A DNA stretch of 64,000 bases from Halomonadaceae bacterium. GTDB lineage: Bacteria > Pseudomonadota > Gammaproteobacteria > Pseudomonadales > Oleiphilaceae. Shown here piece after piece: positions 30,868 through 41,599 of this stretch. The stretch is from assembly GCA_007692645.1 (NCBI GenBank), contig REBR01000184.1, positions 1 through 64,000 of the forward strand. Reading direction: 5' to 3'. Below the pieces are notes generated by a model, which saw only the letters and a list, made by a program, of their open reading frames with translations, ran no database searches and was not told the DNA's origin. Positions within the stretch are counted from its first letter, which is position 1, and each line of letters opens with the position of its first letter. Both the position numbers and the translations under genes were made by a program.

Positions 30868-32505
30868 ATGCTGGCACTCCTGCGCCGTTTTAGCATTCGT
30901 CAGCGACTCTTTACCCTGATGGGTTTGATGTTGCTGGTACTGGTGATTGTTGTCGGGCGCTTTTCCCTGGATTTTCTGGATGCCCTGCATAATGAGCGTC
31001 AGGCCCAGACCCGGCATCTCAATCAGGTTGGCATGGGGGTTCTGGAGCGTTACCACGACATGCAACAGCGTGGTGAAATGACAGAGCAGGAAGCCCAGGC
31101 CAGGGCACTGGATGCACTGCGGGATATCCGCTATGCCGAGGACGACTATTACTGGATCCATAACCGGGATCTGATCATGGTTATGCACCCCTTTAATCCA
31201 GCCCTGGACGGTGAACAGCTGGGGGGCTATGAAGACCCCAACGGGGTAAGGCTGTTTGTGGAAATGGAGCGGGTGATTCGCCGTGAAGGCTCCGGTTTTG
31301 TGCCCTACGACTGGCCCAAACCCGGCTCTGACACACCGGAACCCAAGCTTTCCTACGTGGCTGCCTTTACGCCCTGGAACTGGACTATCGGTACCGGCCT
31401 CTATCTGGACGACATGTATGAGGACTATACCGGTTACATGGCGCAGATTATTGCGGTGGTGTTTGTGGGTATGCTGATATTGCTCGGGGTCAGCAGCCTG
31501 ATTGTACACAGCGTCACCCGGCCCCTGGCCAGAGCCGCTGCCGCCATGGAAGACATTGCCTCCGGTGACGGCGACCTGACCCGCACCCTGGAGGCGGAAG
31601 GCAATGATGAAGTGGCCAGGGTGGCGGTGGGCTTCAATGCGTTCACCGACAAAATCGCCACTGTGATCCGTGAACTGCTGGAAGTGGTGGCCTCCAACCG
31701 GGAAGTGGCGGCAGCGGTAACCCGGGCCATTGCCCAGGCGGACAACTCCTTCAATCATCAGAAAACCGAACTGGACACGGTGGCCGCCGCCATTGAGGAA
31801 ATGGCCCAGACCGTGGAAGACGTGGCCAAACGCATTGGCGAGGCGGCGGATGCCGCCCGTGATGCCAATAGCCGGGCCGGTGAAGGGGAGCGCACGGCGG
31901 ACCGTACCAGTCAGGAAATGCAGGCACTGGCGGAGCGGATACAGGCCGCCAGTGATGCCATTGGTGAGCTGGACCACCACGCCCAGACCATTGGATCGGT
32001 ACTGGACGTGATTCGCGGTGTTGCCGACCAGACCAATCTGCTGGCCCTGAACGCCGCCATCGAGGCGGCCCGGGCCGGTGAGCAGGGGCGGGGTTTTGCG
32101 GTGGTGGCGGATGAAGTGCGCACCCTGGCCAGTCGCACCCAGGCCTCAACGGATGAGATTCACAGCATGATTACGGCACTGCAGGAAGGCACCAGTAATG
32201 CGGTGAATACCATGCAAGCGGGTCATGAACAGTCTACAGCCATGCAGCAACAGGTGGCGTCGGCCCGGGAGTCCCTGCAATCCATTGCCGGTTCCGTCAG
32301 TACCATCACCGACATGACCCAGCACGTGGCAACCTCCGCAGAGGAACAGTCCCAGGCATCCAATGAAATTGCCCAGAGCCTGAACCACCTGACCAGTCTG
32401 TCTGATGAGGTGCGCAGGGAGCTGGGAACTATCAGTGATCAGACCCAGGCGCTGAATGATTCAGCGGAGTCCCTGAACCGGCTGGTGGGCCAGTTCAAGG
32501 TATAA
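30868..32505 (+). CDS. Methyl-accepting chemotaxis protein, single Cache sensor + HAMP
   Basis: [24 protein letters not shown] Cache_2 pattern; [37 protein letters not shown]. Confidence 0.95.
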   Translation: MLALLRRFSIRQRLFTLMGLMLLVLVIVVGRFSLDFLDALHNERQAQTRHLNQVGMGVLERYHDMQQRGEMTEQEAQARALDALRDIRYAEDDYYWIHNRDLIMVMHPFNPALDGEQLGGYEDPNGVRLFVEMERVIRREGSGFVPYDWPKPGSDTPEPKLSYVAAFTPWNWTIGTGLYLDDMYEDYTGYMAQIIAVVFVGMLILLGVSSLIVHSVTRPLARAAAAMEDIASGDGDLTRTLEAEGNDEVARVAVGFNAFTDKIATVIRELLEVVASNREVAAAVTRAIAQADNSFNHQKTELDTVAAAIEEMAQTVEDVAKRIGEAADAARDANSRAGEGERTADRTSQEMQALAERIQAASDAIGELDHHAQTIGSVLDVIRGVADQTNLLALNAAIEAARAGEQGRGFAVVADEVRTLASRTQASTDEIHSMITALQEGTSNAVNTMQAGHEQSTAMQQQVASARESLQSIAGSVSTITDMTQHVATSAEEQSQASNEIAQSLNHLTSLSDEVRRELGTISDQTQALNDSAESLNRLVGQFKV

Positions 32506-32760
32506 GCCACCGGCCCCCACAGTATTCCTGCACGGATACCCAAGCCCGTCTTCCTGATCCTTTGCACACAGAGTCTGGCTGACAGCTCAGAGGCTCTTTG
32601 GTGATCACCGGTGATAACGCTGCTCAGATTCGGTGAGTGGCCCTGAAGTTCCCCGTCATGAGGATTCAGTTGTCCTGCTCTATACTGAAAAAAAAGACAC
32701 TGGCTGTGGAGGGGATTTTCAGCACTGGGAGAGTGTCTAAACTCAAAAGGAGGCTGTCCA

Positions 32761-33455
32761 TGAGTGAGTTGAGCAAACAGATCCGGGCCAGACTTGAGCA
32801 CGACCCAGCCGTTAATCTGCATGCCAGTGACCTGGTCATCACGGACGCAGAAGTGGTTCACCTAAAAGGTGTGGTGCCGGATATCCGGGCCAAGCGAAAA
32901 GCCTGGCGCATTGCCAGCGAATTGGCACAGGGCAAAGGGGTCAATGATGAGCTGCGGCTGCAGTCTGATCTTAAAGAGGGGGACGACCGGCTGGCAGAGG
33001 CCCTGGATCTGGCCCTGCGCAAGGATTCCATCTTTCATACCCTGTTGATACGCAACCTTAACGCCGGGGACGAGCCCCTGGAAAGGGACAGTAACGGCAT
33101 AGAGCTGAGTGCCGCTGACGGGGTGCTGGCAATGGCGGGCCAAGTGCCTAGCCTGAGTCATCGCCGGCTGGCGGAGGTGAATGCCTGGTGGACGCCGGGG
33201 GTGGTGGATGTTGATAACCGCCTGCAGCTGCAATGGCCGGAAGAGGAAAACGACGATGAAATCAGTGACACCCTGCTCCTGGTGATGGAAAAAGACTGGT
33301 TTCTCCACGGCCATGAGATCAGGGTCCAGGTGCGCAACAAAGAGGTGACGTTGCTGGGGCGGGTAGCCTCATCGGCCCTGTCGCAACGGGCAGAGTGGGA
33401 CTGCTGGTATGTGCCGGGGGTGCGGGAGGTGCACAATTCTTTAACCGTGAGTTAA
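32761..33455 (+). CDS. BON-domain protein
   Basis: Repeated BON-like modules (IRARLEHDPAVNLHASDLVITDAEVVHLKGVVPD; ADGVLAMAGQVPSLSHRRLAEVNAWWTPGVVDVDNRL). Confidence 0.7.
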
Positions 33456-33623
33456 GGGGCGCGGTTGTTTCAATGACCGTTGCACTTCTTTACGTAACTT
33501 ATCAGTCCCAATATGATCATGTTCGTATATATTAAATATATACTTAACACTATCTTTGCCCTCGGAACGCTTCCTGTTACCCAGGACCCTCGTTTTTTCG
33601 GGCAGACCTGAGGCAGGCCTGTA

Positions 33624-35138
33624 ATGAACCATTCCCCCAGTATTGTCACGGAAGACCGTCTGCGCGCAGACAAGCAGCTTCTTATTATTCTTCTGGTTCA
33701 TATTCCACTGGTATCTCTGTTAATTCCCATAGGGTATGACACCACTTTTTTCGCCATTGCCGCCTCCCTCATTCTGGGAGCCCTTGCCATCGGCTGTTAT
33801 GCCCTTCTGGCAGGCACGCGGTTATTGTCGGTGTTGTTTGCCACATTCCTGATGAGTTTCTCCGCCATTATGATTCAGGCCCGGCTGGGACAGGGGGAAA
33901 TGCACTTTCACATTTTCGTGGCCATGGCCTTACTGATCATCTACCGGGACTGGCTCCCCATTGTTACCGCAGCGGTTGTTATAGGGTTGCATCACCTGAT
34001 ATTTACCAGTCTGCAAATGTCGGCTGTCACCGTGGGAGATATGCCGATTGCCCTTTTTAACCATGATCTGAGTTGGTCAATGACCCTGGTGCATGGGGCA
34101 TTTGTGGTGTTTGAGGCGGGTATCCTGGTGTTTTTCGCCATTCGTATGGGGCAGGAGCGGGACCAGGCGAGGCAAATCATTGAGGTGGTGCAACGCTTTG
34201 GCACTGATAAGGATCTGACGGGTCGCATCAAGGCTGCCGGTAGCGATAGAACAGCCACTTCATTTAATAGCATGATGACGCAGTTTGAGGCAGTAATTGT
34301 TCTGGTTCGGGATCTTTCAGTCCGCCTTAGCAGCAGTGCCCGGGCACTCAAAGACGTCAGCAGTCATTCCGGCAACATAGTGGACGAACAGCAGCAGGAA
34401 ACTGCACAGGCGGCAACGGCTATGAACCAAATGGCTGCGACCATTCAGGAGGTGGCCAAAAACGCACAGACGGCCTCAGAATCAGCCATTCAGGCGTTAG
34501 AGGCATCTTCTTCCGGGGCCAGCAGTGTCAATGATGTGGTGAAACTGACAGAGTTTACCAATGCCGCAATGGAGGATGCTGCCGGCATGGTTCAGGGCCT
34601 GGTGGACAAGGTTCAGTCCATTGCTTCTGTGATCGGCTCCATTAGTGACATATCGGATCAGACCAATTTACTGGCCCTGAATGCTGCCATTGAAGCTGCC
34701 CGGGCTGGTGACCATGGCAAGGGTTTTGCGGTGGTGGCGGATGAAGTGCGGAACCTGTCGCGACGTACCCAGGCGTTTACTGAAGATATCCGGGTGACCA
34801 TTGAGTCCCTGACTCAGGCATCAGCGGGGAGTCTGGCGGCTATTGAGGTTGGTCAGACCCGGTCACGTGAGACCACTCACGCTATTCGCGAAACTGGCCA
34901 GGCGCTATCGGCCATTGAAAAAGCGGTTGGCCAGGTCAGCGATATGAATCAGCAGATTGCCGCTGCCTCTGAACAGCAGGCCATGGTGGCGTCTGAAATC
35001 AATGAAAACATTCATCGTGTTGCTGACCAGGGAAATGCAGTGGTTACTGAGGTGGGCAAGGCCAAAGTAATGGCAGAGCAAATGGAGACCGTGGTTGAGG
35101 AAGTCAACGGGCTGGCAAGGGGCTACAAAACCGGCTGA
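33624..35138 (+). CDS. Methyl-accepting chemotaxis protein with multi-TM His-rich sensor
   Basis: [37 protein letters not shown]; ~6 TM N-terminus containing [24 protein letters not shown]. Confidence 0.92.
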   Translation: MNHSPSIVTEDRLRADKQLLIILLVHIPLVSLLIPIGYDTTFFAIAASLILGALAIGCYALLAGTRLLSVLFATFLMSFSAIMIQARLGQGEMHFHIFVAMALLIIYRDWLPIVTAAVVIGLHHLIFTSLQMSAVTVGDMPIALFNHDLSWSMTLVHGAFVVFEAGILVFFAIRMGQERDQARQIIEVVQRFGTDKDLTGRIKAAGSDRTATSFNSMMTQFEAVIVLVRDLSVRLSSSARALKDVSSHSGNIVDEQQQETAQAATAMNQMAATIQEVAKNAQTASESAIQALEASSSGASSVNDVVKLTEFTNAAMEDAAGMVQGLVDKVQSIASVIGSISDISDQTNLLALNAAIEAARAGDHGKGFAVVADEVRNLSRRTQAFTEDIRVTIESLTQASAGSLAAIEVGQTRSRETTHAIRETGQALSAIEKAVGQVSDMNQQIAAASEQQAMVASEINENIHRVADQGNAVVTEVGKAKVMAEQMETVVEEVNGLARGYKTG

Positions 35139-35149
35139 TGCCCAAAAAA

Positions 35150-35180
35150 AAGCCCGGTAATGGCTTTACCGGGCTTTCTT
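35150..35180. terminator. Bidirectional Rho-independent terminator
   Basis: AAAAAAAAGCCCGGTAATGGCTTTACCGGGCTTTCTT between convergent genes. Confidence 0.88.
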
Positions 35181-35202
35181 CAGAACCGCTGGGAAACAGT
35201 GT

Positions 35203-36648
35203 TTAGCGAATAAACAGCTTAAATACCAGCTTGTGGATCAGGGTGCCGTGGGGCGGGTGCACAAATCGGCCACTGTTAAAACGCTGTTTGGCATAGATGC
35301 CGCGGGCGTTGGACAGGGTATGGAAGCCTTCTTCCCCGTGGTAATGCCCCATACCGGACTCCCCGAGACCACCGAAGGGCATATCGTCCTGGGCCACGTG
35401 CATCAGGGTGTCGTTGATGCTCATGCCGCCGGAATGGCTGTTTTCGATGACGTACTGCTGTTGACGACGGTCGTAGCCGAAGTAGTACATGGCCAGGGGC
35501 CGGGGCCGGTTGTTAATGAAGTCCAGGGCTTCATTGACAGCGCCGTAGGGAACGATGGGCAGAATCGGGCCGAAAATTTCTTCCTGCATCACTTCCATGT
35601 CATCACTGGCGTTCAGTACCAGGTGAATGGGCATTTTTCGGGTATCATCGCCGAAGTGTTCATCCGCCGGGTTAATGGCGATGATATCGGCACCCTTGGC
35701 TTTGGCATCTTCCAGCAGCGCCTGCAGACGGCTATGCTGGCGGTCGTTGATAATGCTGGTGTAATCCGGGTTTTCTTTCAGGGTTGGGTAGCTGTTGCTG
35801 ACCGCCTCCCGGAACGCTTCCACAAAGTGGTTCATGCGGTCTGCCGGGCACAGCACATAATCCGGTGCGACGCAGGTCTGGCCGGCATTGAATGCCTTGC
35901 CGAAGGCAATGCGCTCGGCGGCGTCTTTCATGGGCACATCAGCGGAGACCAGGGCGGGGGATTTGCCCCCAAGCTCCAGGGTGACCGGGGTCAGGTTGTC
36001 CGCTGCGGCCCGCATGACATGGCGGCCCACGGCGGTGGAGCCAGTAAACAGCAGATGGTTAAACGGCTTGCTGGCAAATGCCTGGGCCACATCCACTTCA
36101 CCATTGACCACGGCAACCAGGTCTTCCGGGAAGTTGGCTTCAAGGATTTCTTTTACCAGGGCAGAGGTGTGAGGGGTGAATTCGGACATTTTAATCATCG
36201 CCCGGTTACCTGCTGCCAGGGCCGTGGTCAGGGGGCTGATGGCCAGGAACAGGGGGTAGTTCCAGGGAACCATGATGCCAATAACCCCCAGTGGCTCATA
36301 ATGCACCTTGTTGGAGCCGGGCATAAACAGCATGCTGACATGGCGCTTGGAAGGCTTCATCCACTGGCCCAGGTGCTTGAGGGCATAGTTAACCCCCTGC
36401 ACCGACGGCATGACTTCAGCCAGCAGGGTCTCGTCCACAGAGCGACCGCCAAAATCCCGGTCAATGGCGGCTGTCAGGGCATCCTGATTTTCCAGCAGCA
36501 GGCGTTTCAGGCGCAGCAGATTTTCCCGGCGCTCTGTCAGTGAAGGCATACGGTTACGGCGGAAACCTTCCTGTTGGGCCGTAAAGGTACGGTTCAGTTG
36601 CTGGATCTGTTTCTTTTGCTCTGTCAGTTGCACAACATTGGCGACCAT
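35203..36648 (-). CDS. Aldehyde dehydrogenase (coniferyl-aldehyde dehydrogenase-like)
   Basis: LELGGKSPALVSADV, FNAGQTCVAPDYVL, EEIFGPILPIVPY. Confidence 0.93.
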   Translation of the reverse strand: MVANVVQLTEQKKQIQQLNRTFTAQQEGFRRNRMPSLTERRENLLRLKRLLLENQDALTAAIDRDFGGRSVDETLLAEVMPSVQGVNYALKHLGQWMKPSKRHVSMLFMPGSNKVHYEPLGVIGIMVPWNYPLFLAISPLTTALAAGNRAMIKMSEFTPHTSALVKEILEANFPEDLVAVVNGEVDVAQAFASKPFNHLLFTGSTAVGRHVMRAAADNLTPVTLELGGKSPALVSADVPMKDAAERIAFGKAFNAGQTCVAPDYVLCPADRMNHFVEAFREAVSNSYPTLKENPDYTSIINDRQHSRLQALLEDAKAKGADIIAINPADEHFGDDTRKMPIHLVLNASDDMEVMQEEIFGPILPIVPYGAVNEALDFINNRPRPLAMYYFGYDRRQQQYVIENSHSGGMSINDTLMHVAQDDMPFGGLGESGMGHYHGEEGFHTLSNARGIYAKQRFNSGRFVHPPHGTLIHKLVFKLFIR

Positions 36649-36756
36649 GGGGTCCTCCTCATGTTTCCGTCGACCGGGCGATCGGCCTGTCGGATCGGAC
36701 GGGGCAGCGGTGACAGCCTGCTCCGTGTAAAATAGGCTTGTGAATTCGTTATTATT

Positions 36757-36776
36757 ATTAGAGCATATACTCTAAT
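36757..36776. promoter_or_regulatory. Candidate TetR operator in the ALDH/TetR divergent intergenic region
   Basis: ATTAGAG-CATATA-CTCTAAT inverted repeat. Confidence 0.5.
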
Positions 36777-36859
36777 AGTCAACAGGGGAGTTGGCATTTC
36801 AGGTCGTTCATCAAGCCGCGAAATGCCAACAGGTCTGCAAAAGAGGCTTGTAGCAAGTC

Positions 36860-37522
36860 ATGAAAACCAGAGACCGCATCATTCAGGCCAGCCTGGCGCT
36901 CTTTAACGAGCGTGGAGAGCGTAATGTCACCACCAACCACATTGCGGCACACCTTAAGATCTCCCCGGGCAACCTGTACTACCACTTTCGCAACAAGACC
37001 GACATTATTTACAGTCTGTTTCTCAGCTATAAAGGCCTGGTTGACCAATACCTCAGCGTTCCTGAGGGCCGGGCCCTGAAGATGGAAGACAAGATGGGCT
37101 ACCTGGAAGCGGTGTTTGACGGGCTCTGGTATTACCGTTTCTTCCACCGTGACCTGGAGTACCTGCTCGACAGTGATCCCCGCTTACGCAAGGATTATCG
37201 TTCATTTACCCTGCAGTGCCTCGGGGCTATCAAGGCCATTGTCAGAGGACTGGAAGCGGGTTCTATTTTGCACATGCGCTCAGAAGACGAACGGGAAGCA
37301 GTGGCCCTTAATACCTGGTTGGTGGTGACCAACTGGATGGCTTTCCTGAAAACCGCCCATGCGGATGACGATGAAAATGGCGACATTGACCGCCAGCAGC
37401 TCAAGCAGGGCATTTATCAGGTGTTGACCATGGAAATGCCTTACGTGGAGCCGGCGTATCAGGAAACGGTGCGGCTGCTGCGGGAGCAGTACCGGCCAGC
37501 GCCGGTGTCCATGCAGGCCTGA
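36860..37522 (+). CDS. TetR-family transcriptional regulator
   Basis: RDRIIQASLALFNERGERNVTTNHIAAHLKISPGNLYYHFRNKTDIIYSLF. Confidence 0.9.
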   Translation: MKTRDRIIQASLALFNERGERNVTTNHIAAHLKISPGNLYYHFRNKTDIIYSLFLSYKGLVDQYLSVPEGRALKMEDKMGYLEAVFDGLWYYRFFHRDLEYLLDSDPRLRKDYRSFTLQCLGAIKAIVRGLEAGSILHMRSEDEREAVALNTWLVVTNWMAFLKTAHADDDENGDIDRQQLKQGIYQVLTMEMPYVEPAYQETVRLLREQYRPAPVSMQA

Positions 37523-37544
37523 GCCGGGGCTGCAGGGGAGGGAG

Positions 37545-38228
37545 TCAGGCGGGGCTATCGTCCCCGGCGTCCTGTTCAGCCTCTGGGGAGCCAGCCACCA
37601 GCCATTGGCTGATGCGACTGCGGGCCTCTTCAAGACCGGTCTGTTTGAGGGAGGAAAAAGCAGTGACCTGCTGCACAATGGGCCGTTCTTTCAGGGCAGT
37701 GCGAACTTTCTGCAACTGCTGCTGCGCCGGACTCTTTTTCAGTTTGTCGGCTTTGGTCAGCAGGATCATCATGGGCAACTGGCGGTGTTCGCACCACTCG
37801 ATCATCATCATATCGAAATCTGTCAGGGGGTGGCGGATATCCATAATCAGCGTCAGGCCGCGCAATGAGCGACGCTTGCTCATATAATCGTCCAGGTGCT
37901 TACGCCATTCTTCCTGGATGCTATGGGAGACTTTGGCGTAGCCATAGCCGGGCAGGTCCACCAGGCGGCAGTCGCTGCGGCTTAAGGTAAAAAAGTTGAT
38001 CAGCCGGGTGCGACCGGGTGTTTTACTGGTGCGGGCCAGCTTACCATTACGGGTGAGGGTGTTGAGGGCGCTGGATTTACCGGCATTGGAGCGCCCGGCA
38101 AAGGCCACCTCAGCGCCAAAATCCTCCGGGCACTGATTCAGGGCGGCAGCGCTGGTGAGAAAACGGGCGCTGTTAAAGGCAATGGAAGCCGTGCTGGCGG
38201 CGCTGTTGGTAGCTTGAGTCTCAATCAC
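37545..38228 (-). CDS. engB: Ribosome biogenesis GTP-binding protein EngB/YihA
   Basis: EVAFAGRSNAGKSSALNTLT, KTPGRTRLINFF, LVDLPGYGYAKV, LLTKADKL. Confidence 0.95.
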   Translation of the reverse strand: MIETQATNSAASTASIAFNSARFLTSAAALNQCPEDFGAEVAFAGRSNAGKSSALNTLTRNGKLARTSKTPGRTRLINFFTLSRSDCRLVDLPGYGYAKVSHSIQEEWRKHLDDYMSKRRSLRGLTLIMDIRHPLTDFDMMMIEWCEHRQLPMMILLTKADKLKKSPAQQQLQKVRTALKERPIVQQVTAFSSLKQTGLEEARSRISQWLVAGSPEAEQDAGDDSPA

Positions 38229-38430
38229 AATGGTGAGTCCAGTCAGGAGTGCTGTGTTTACAGTCGATTAATGTATAATATCACACCAATTCCCAGGGCC
38301 GGCTGTGTCTGTCTCCCGGAGTGCTCTTTTTTCCAGGGCCAGTGAGGGGGTTACAGCGGCATGAACACAGTAACTATTGCGATTGCAGGCGAGAATTGCA
38401 GTTGAAAAATCAGTAAAGAGTGGGGCGAGC

Positions 38431-39036
38431 ATGAAAAAAGTAATTGCAGGTCTGGTGATGGCAGTCGGTCTCACGGGCATGGTTCAGGCCGGTGACGCTG
38501 ACCGTGGTGCCGATCTGGTGGGCACCTGTGCTGCCTGCCATGGTCAGGGCGGTAAACAGCCGATTATGGATACCTACGCCCGCCTGTCGGGTCTGGGTGA
38601 GCGGTATATTTATGAGCAGTTGCTGGACATTAAAGCCGGTGACCGTCATATCCCTGAAATGACCGGTATTCTGGACAATAACTCTGACCAGGACCTGAAA
38701 GATATGGCGGCGTATTACAACGCCCAGGAAATGCCGGAAGATGAAGCCAGTGCCGATCTGGTAGATGCCGGTGAACAGCTGTATCGCGGTGGTAACCTCT
38801 CCAGCGGTGTTGCTGCCTGCGCGGCCTGTCACGGCCCCGCCGGCCAGGGCAATGAACCTGCCGGTTATCCCCGTCTGGGCGGCCAGAAAGCGGCCTACAC
38901 CGAGAAACAGCTGCGGGCTTACCGTAATGGTGACCGGGTTTATGACGCTAACAGCCAGATCATGGGCAGCATTGCCTCACGCCTCACGGATGAAGAAATC
39001 GAGGCGGTGTCGGATTATCTGCAGGGTCTGTACTAA
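38431..39036 (+). CDS. Diheme cytochrome c4-type protein
   Basis: Signal peptide; two CxxCH motifs (CAACH at both heme sites). Confidence 0.93.
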   Translation: MKKVIAGLVMAVGLTGMVQAGDADRGADLVGTCAACHGQGGKQPIMDTYARLSGLGERYIYEQLLDIKAGDRHIPEMTGILDNNSDQDLKDMAAYYNAQEMPEDEASADLVDAGEQLYRGGNLSSGVAACAACHGPAGQGNEPAGYPRLGGQKAAYTEKQLRAYRNGDRVYDANSQIMGSIASRLTDEEIEAVSDYLQGLY

Positions 39037-39069
39037 ATGTAATGGGGCCCGGTGCCCCTGTTAAGACCA

Positions 39070-39104
39070 ACCCCCCGCCGGTTTACCGGCCGGGGGTTTT
39101 CTTT
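39070..39104 (+). terminator. Rho-independent terminator after cytochrome gene
   Basis: CCCCCCGCCGGTTTACCGGCCGGGGGTTTTCTTTT. Confidence 0.85.
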
Positions 39105-39247
39105 TGCCTGGCATTTGACCCGCCGGGGAAGGGTGCAACCCTTTACCAGCACCCGGCAAAAAAATGATAATCTGGTTTATGGACGACTATTGTCGCCAGC
39201 TCGCTTTACTTGGCTCGCTGATAACCCCTTTTCGGAGAATAAAAACC

Positions 39248-39871
39248 ATGCGGCAGTTACTGACCGGTTTAATCATGCTTTCACTGTTGCCATTTACTGC
39301 AGTGGCGAATGATTTTCAGGAAGGCACCCACTATGAGCGTCTGCCTTCCTCTGTGGGTACCGAAAACCGTGACAAGATCGAAGTGGCGGAAGTGTTCTGG
39401 TATGGCTGCCCGGCCTGCCATTCCATGCAGCCCTTGATTACCCCCTGGGCAGAAACCCTGGCGGAGGATGTGGCTCTGGTGCACCTGCCTGCCGCGTTGC
39501 GGGGGGACTGGGAAGTGCATGCCCAGGCGTTCTACACCGCCCGCTCACTGGGTGTGGTGGACCAGGTTCACAGCGACCTGTTCCAGGCCCTGGCAGGGGA
39601 GCGCCAGCGGTTGAATAGTAAAGACCAGATGGCCCGCTTTTTTGCCGACCGCGGGGTCGACGAGGATGAGTTCCGCAAAGCCTGGGGCAGCTTCAGCGTT
39701 AACAGCATGATGCAGCGTGCCAGCTCCCGTATCCGCGGTGCCCGGGTTACTGGTACGCCATCACTGATCGTCAATGGCAAATATCTGGTCACGGTGCGCG
39801 GCGCTGGCAGCCAGGAAAATATGCTGGCCATTGCAGATCACCTGATTGAGAAAGAACGGCAGCAGAATTGA
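39248..39871 (+). CDS. dsbA: Thiol:disulfide interchange protein DsbA-like
   Basis: Signal peptide; EVFWYGCPACHSMQP (CPAC active site); GTPSLIVNGKYLV. Confidence 0.9.
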   Translation: MRQLLTGLIMLSLLPFTAVANDFQEGTHYERLPSSVGTENRDKIEVAEVFWYGCPACHSMQPLITPWAETLAEDVALVHLPAALRGDWEVHAQAFYTARSLGVVDQVHSDLFQALAGERQRLNSKDQMARFFADRGVDEDEFRKAWGSFSVNSMMQRASSRIRGARVTGTPSLIVNGKYLVTVRGAGSQENMLAIADHLIEKERQQN

Positions 39872-39896
39872 GGCCCAGGGCCCGGATGTAGCACCT

Positions 39897-40769
39897 ATGC
39901 AGGATAAGCTGAAGCCACAGCGCAGCGCCGGGCGGGTCTCTATTGAGCCCCCGGCGGGCGGTTTTGTTACCCGGGCCCGGGGTGCTTCTTCGGGCCTGGA
40001 AATTGCCCCGCCGTTCTCGGTGAATGACCGTATCCGGCTACTGACGTTCAACATCCAGGTGGGCATTTCCACCTCCTCCTACCGGCATTACCTGACACGT
40101 AGCTGGCAACACATTCTGCCCCACCGGGAGCGCAACGATAATCTGGACCGCATTGCCCGGTTGCTGCGCCAGTACGATGTGGTGGCATTGCAGGAATGCG
40201 ATGGCGGTTCACTACGCACGGGTTTTATCAACCAGGTGCAGTACCTGTCTCAGGCCAGTGCGCTGCCGTTCTGGCACCAGCAGCTGAACCGCAATCTGGG
40301 TCGTCTGGCCCAGCACAGCAACGGCCTGTTGAGCCGTTATCGCCCCCTGGATGTGGTGGAGCACCGGCTGCCCGGGCTGATTCCCGGCCGGGGCGCCATG
40401 GTGGCCCGCTACGGCAGTGCGGATGACCCCCTGGTACTGGTGATGATGCACCTGGCCTTAAGTAAAAAAGCCCAGAACCGGCAACTGGGGTACATCCGTG
40501 ATCTGGTGTCTCAGCACCGCCATGTGGTGCTGATGGGGGATATGAATGCCCACGCGGACCAGCTGCTGAATAATTCCCCCCTGAGGGACACCAACCTGGT
40601 GCCGTTACCCGATAGCGCCCATAGCTTCCCCAGCTGGCGCCCGGGAAAGGCTCTGGATCATATTCTGGTCAGTCCGTCATTGCAGGTGCACCAGGCATCG
40701 GTGGTGAGTTACCCGGTTTCAGACCACCTGCCCATAGCCATGGAAATTGCCCTTCCGGGAAAAAACTGA
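39897..40769 (+). CDS. Endonuclease/exonuclease/phosphatase family protein
   Basis: LTFNIQVG, DVVALQECDGGSLRTG, VLMGDMNAHADQ, SDHLPIAMEI. Confidence 0.88.
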   Translation: MQDKLKPQRSAGRVSIEPPAGGFVTRARGASSGLEIAPPFSVNDRIRLLTFNIQVGISTSSYRHYLTRSWQHILPHRERNDNLDRIARLLRQYDVVALQECDGGSLRTGFINQVQYLSQASALPFWHQQLNRNLGRLAQHSNGLLSRYRPLDVVEHRLPGLIPGRGAMVARYGSADDPLVLVMMHLALSKKAQNRQLGYIRDLVSQHRHVVLMGDMNAHADQLLNNSPLRDTNLVPLPDSAHSFPSWRPGKALDHILVSPSLQVHQASVVSYPVSDHLPIAMEIALPGKN

Positions 40770-40921
40770 ACTACCTTGTAAGCCTTCCCTTACCCGTAAG
40801 TGACTTATTTCACAGGATTTCGTGCTCTTTTTCCGGTTGTTGACTAAGCTTGTAGCTGTCACTCGTGGTCCTTTCCAGGGCCCGGTGAGTCCCAGTAACA
40901 GTCACAGTCGCGGGGCTGCTA

Positions 40922-41584
40922 ATGGCGGAATACGACGATCAGCGCAATCAGCTACTGCTCAAGCTGGTGTATTACGGGCCGGCCCTGAGCGGCAAGACCA
41001 GTAACCTGGCCGCGCTGCACGAACTGCTCAGCGGGGTGAACAAAGGGGACATGATGATCCTGGAAACCCGCAATGACAGGACCCTGTTTTTTGATCTGTT
41101 TCCCCTGGGTTTTCGCACTCCGGCAGGCATGATGATCAAGCTCAAGCTGTATACCGTTCCCGGCCAGGTGCAACACGACAGCACCCGCAAAGCGGTATTG
41201 TCCCGGGCTGACGGCGTTGCTTTTATTGCCGACTCCCAGCTGTCTCAGGCAGAAAATAATCTTGAATCCTTTTCCAATCTGGCGGACAACGCCGCCCGGG
41301 TGGGGCTGGATTTTGCCAAGCTGCCGTTGGTGGTGCAGTTCAACAAACGGGACCTGAAAGCCATTGTTTCCCGGGAAGAACTGAAAGAGCGCTGGAAACC
41401 CAGTCCCTGGTGGCCTGTCACCCTATGCCAGGCCACCGCCCATAAAGGGGTACTGGAGAGTTTCCAGTTATTGCTTAAGCGGGTTTACCGGCACATTGAC
41501 GACGAATTTTTCCTGACCCGTGATCAGGGCCTGACAGAAGCACTGTTTGTGGCTCTGGCCAGTGGCAGTGAACAGCCCGGATGA
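40922..41584 (+). CDS. MglA-like small Ras-type GTPase
   Basis: G1 GPALSGKTSN, G3 YTVPGQVQHDSTRKAVLSRADGVAFIADS, G4 QFNKRDL. Confidence 0.9.
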   Translation: MAEYDDQRNQLLLKLVYYGPALSGKTSNLAALHELLSGVNKGDMMILETRNDRTLFFDLFPLGFRTPAGMMIKLKLYTVPGQVQHDSTRKAVLSRADGVAFIADSQLSQAENNLESFSNLADNAARVGLDFAKLPLVVQFNKRDLKAIVSREELKERWKPSPWWPVTLCQATAHKGVLESFQLLLKRVYRHIDDEFFLTRDQGLTEALFVALASGSEQPG

Positions 41585-41599
41585 TTGGCTGGAGGTGCC

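Noticed and set aside
30814-31980. 388-aa minus ORF
   Set aside because: Antisense to the Cache MCP gene.
33441-33701. 86-aa minus ORF over the 33.5 kb intergenic region
   Set aside because: Not obviously junk (Lys/Arg-rich), but it overlaps the MCP start, has no RBS that I can identify and matches no family I recognise.
35233-36543. 436-aa + ORF
   Set aside because: Antisense to the aldehyde dehydrogenase gene.
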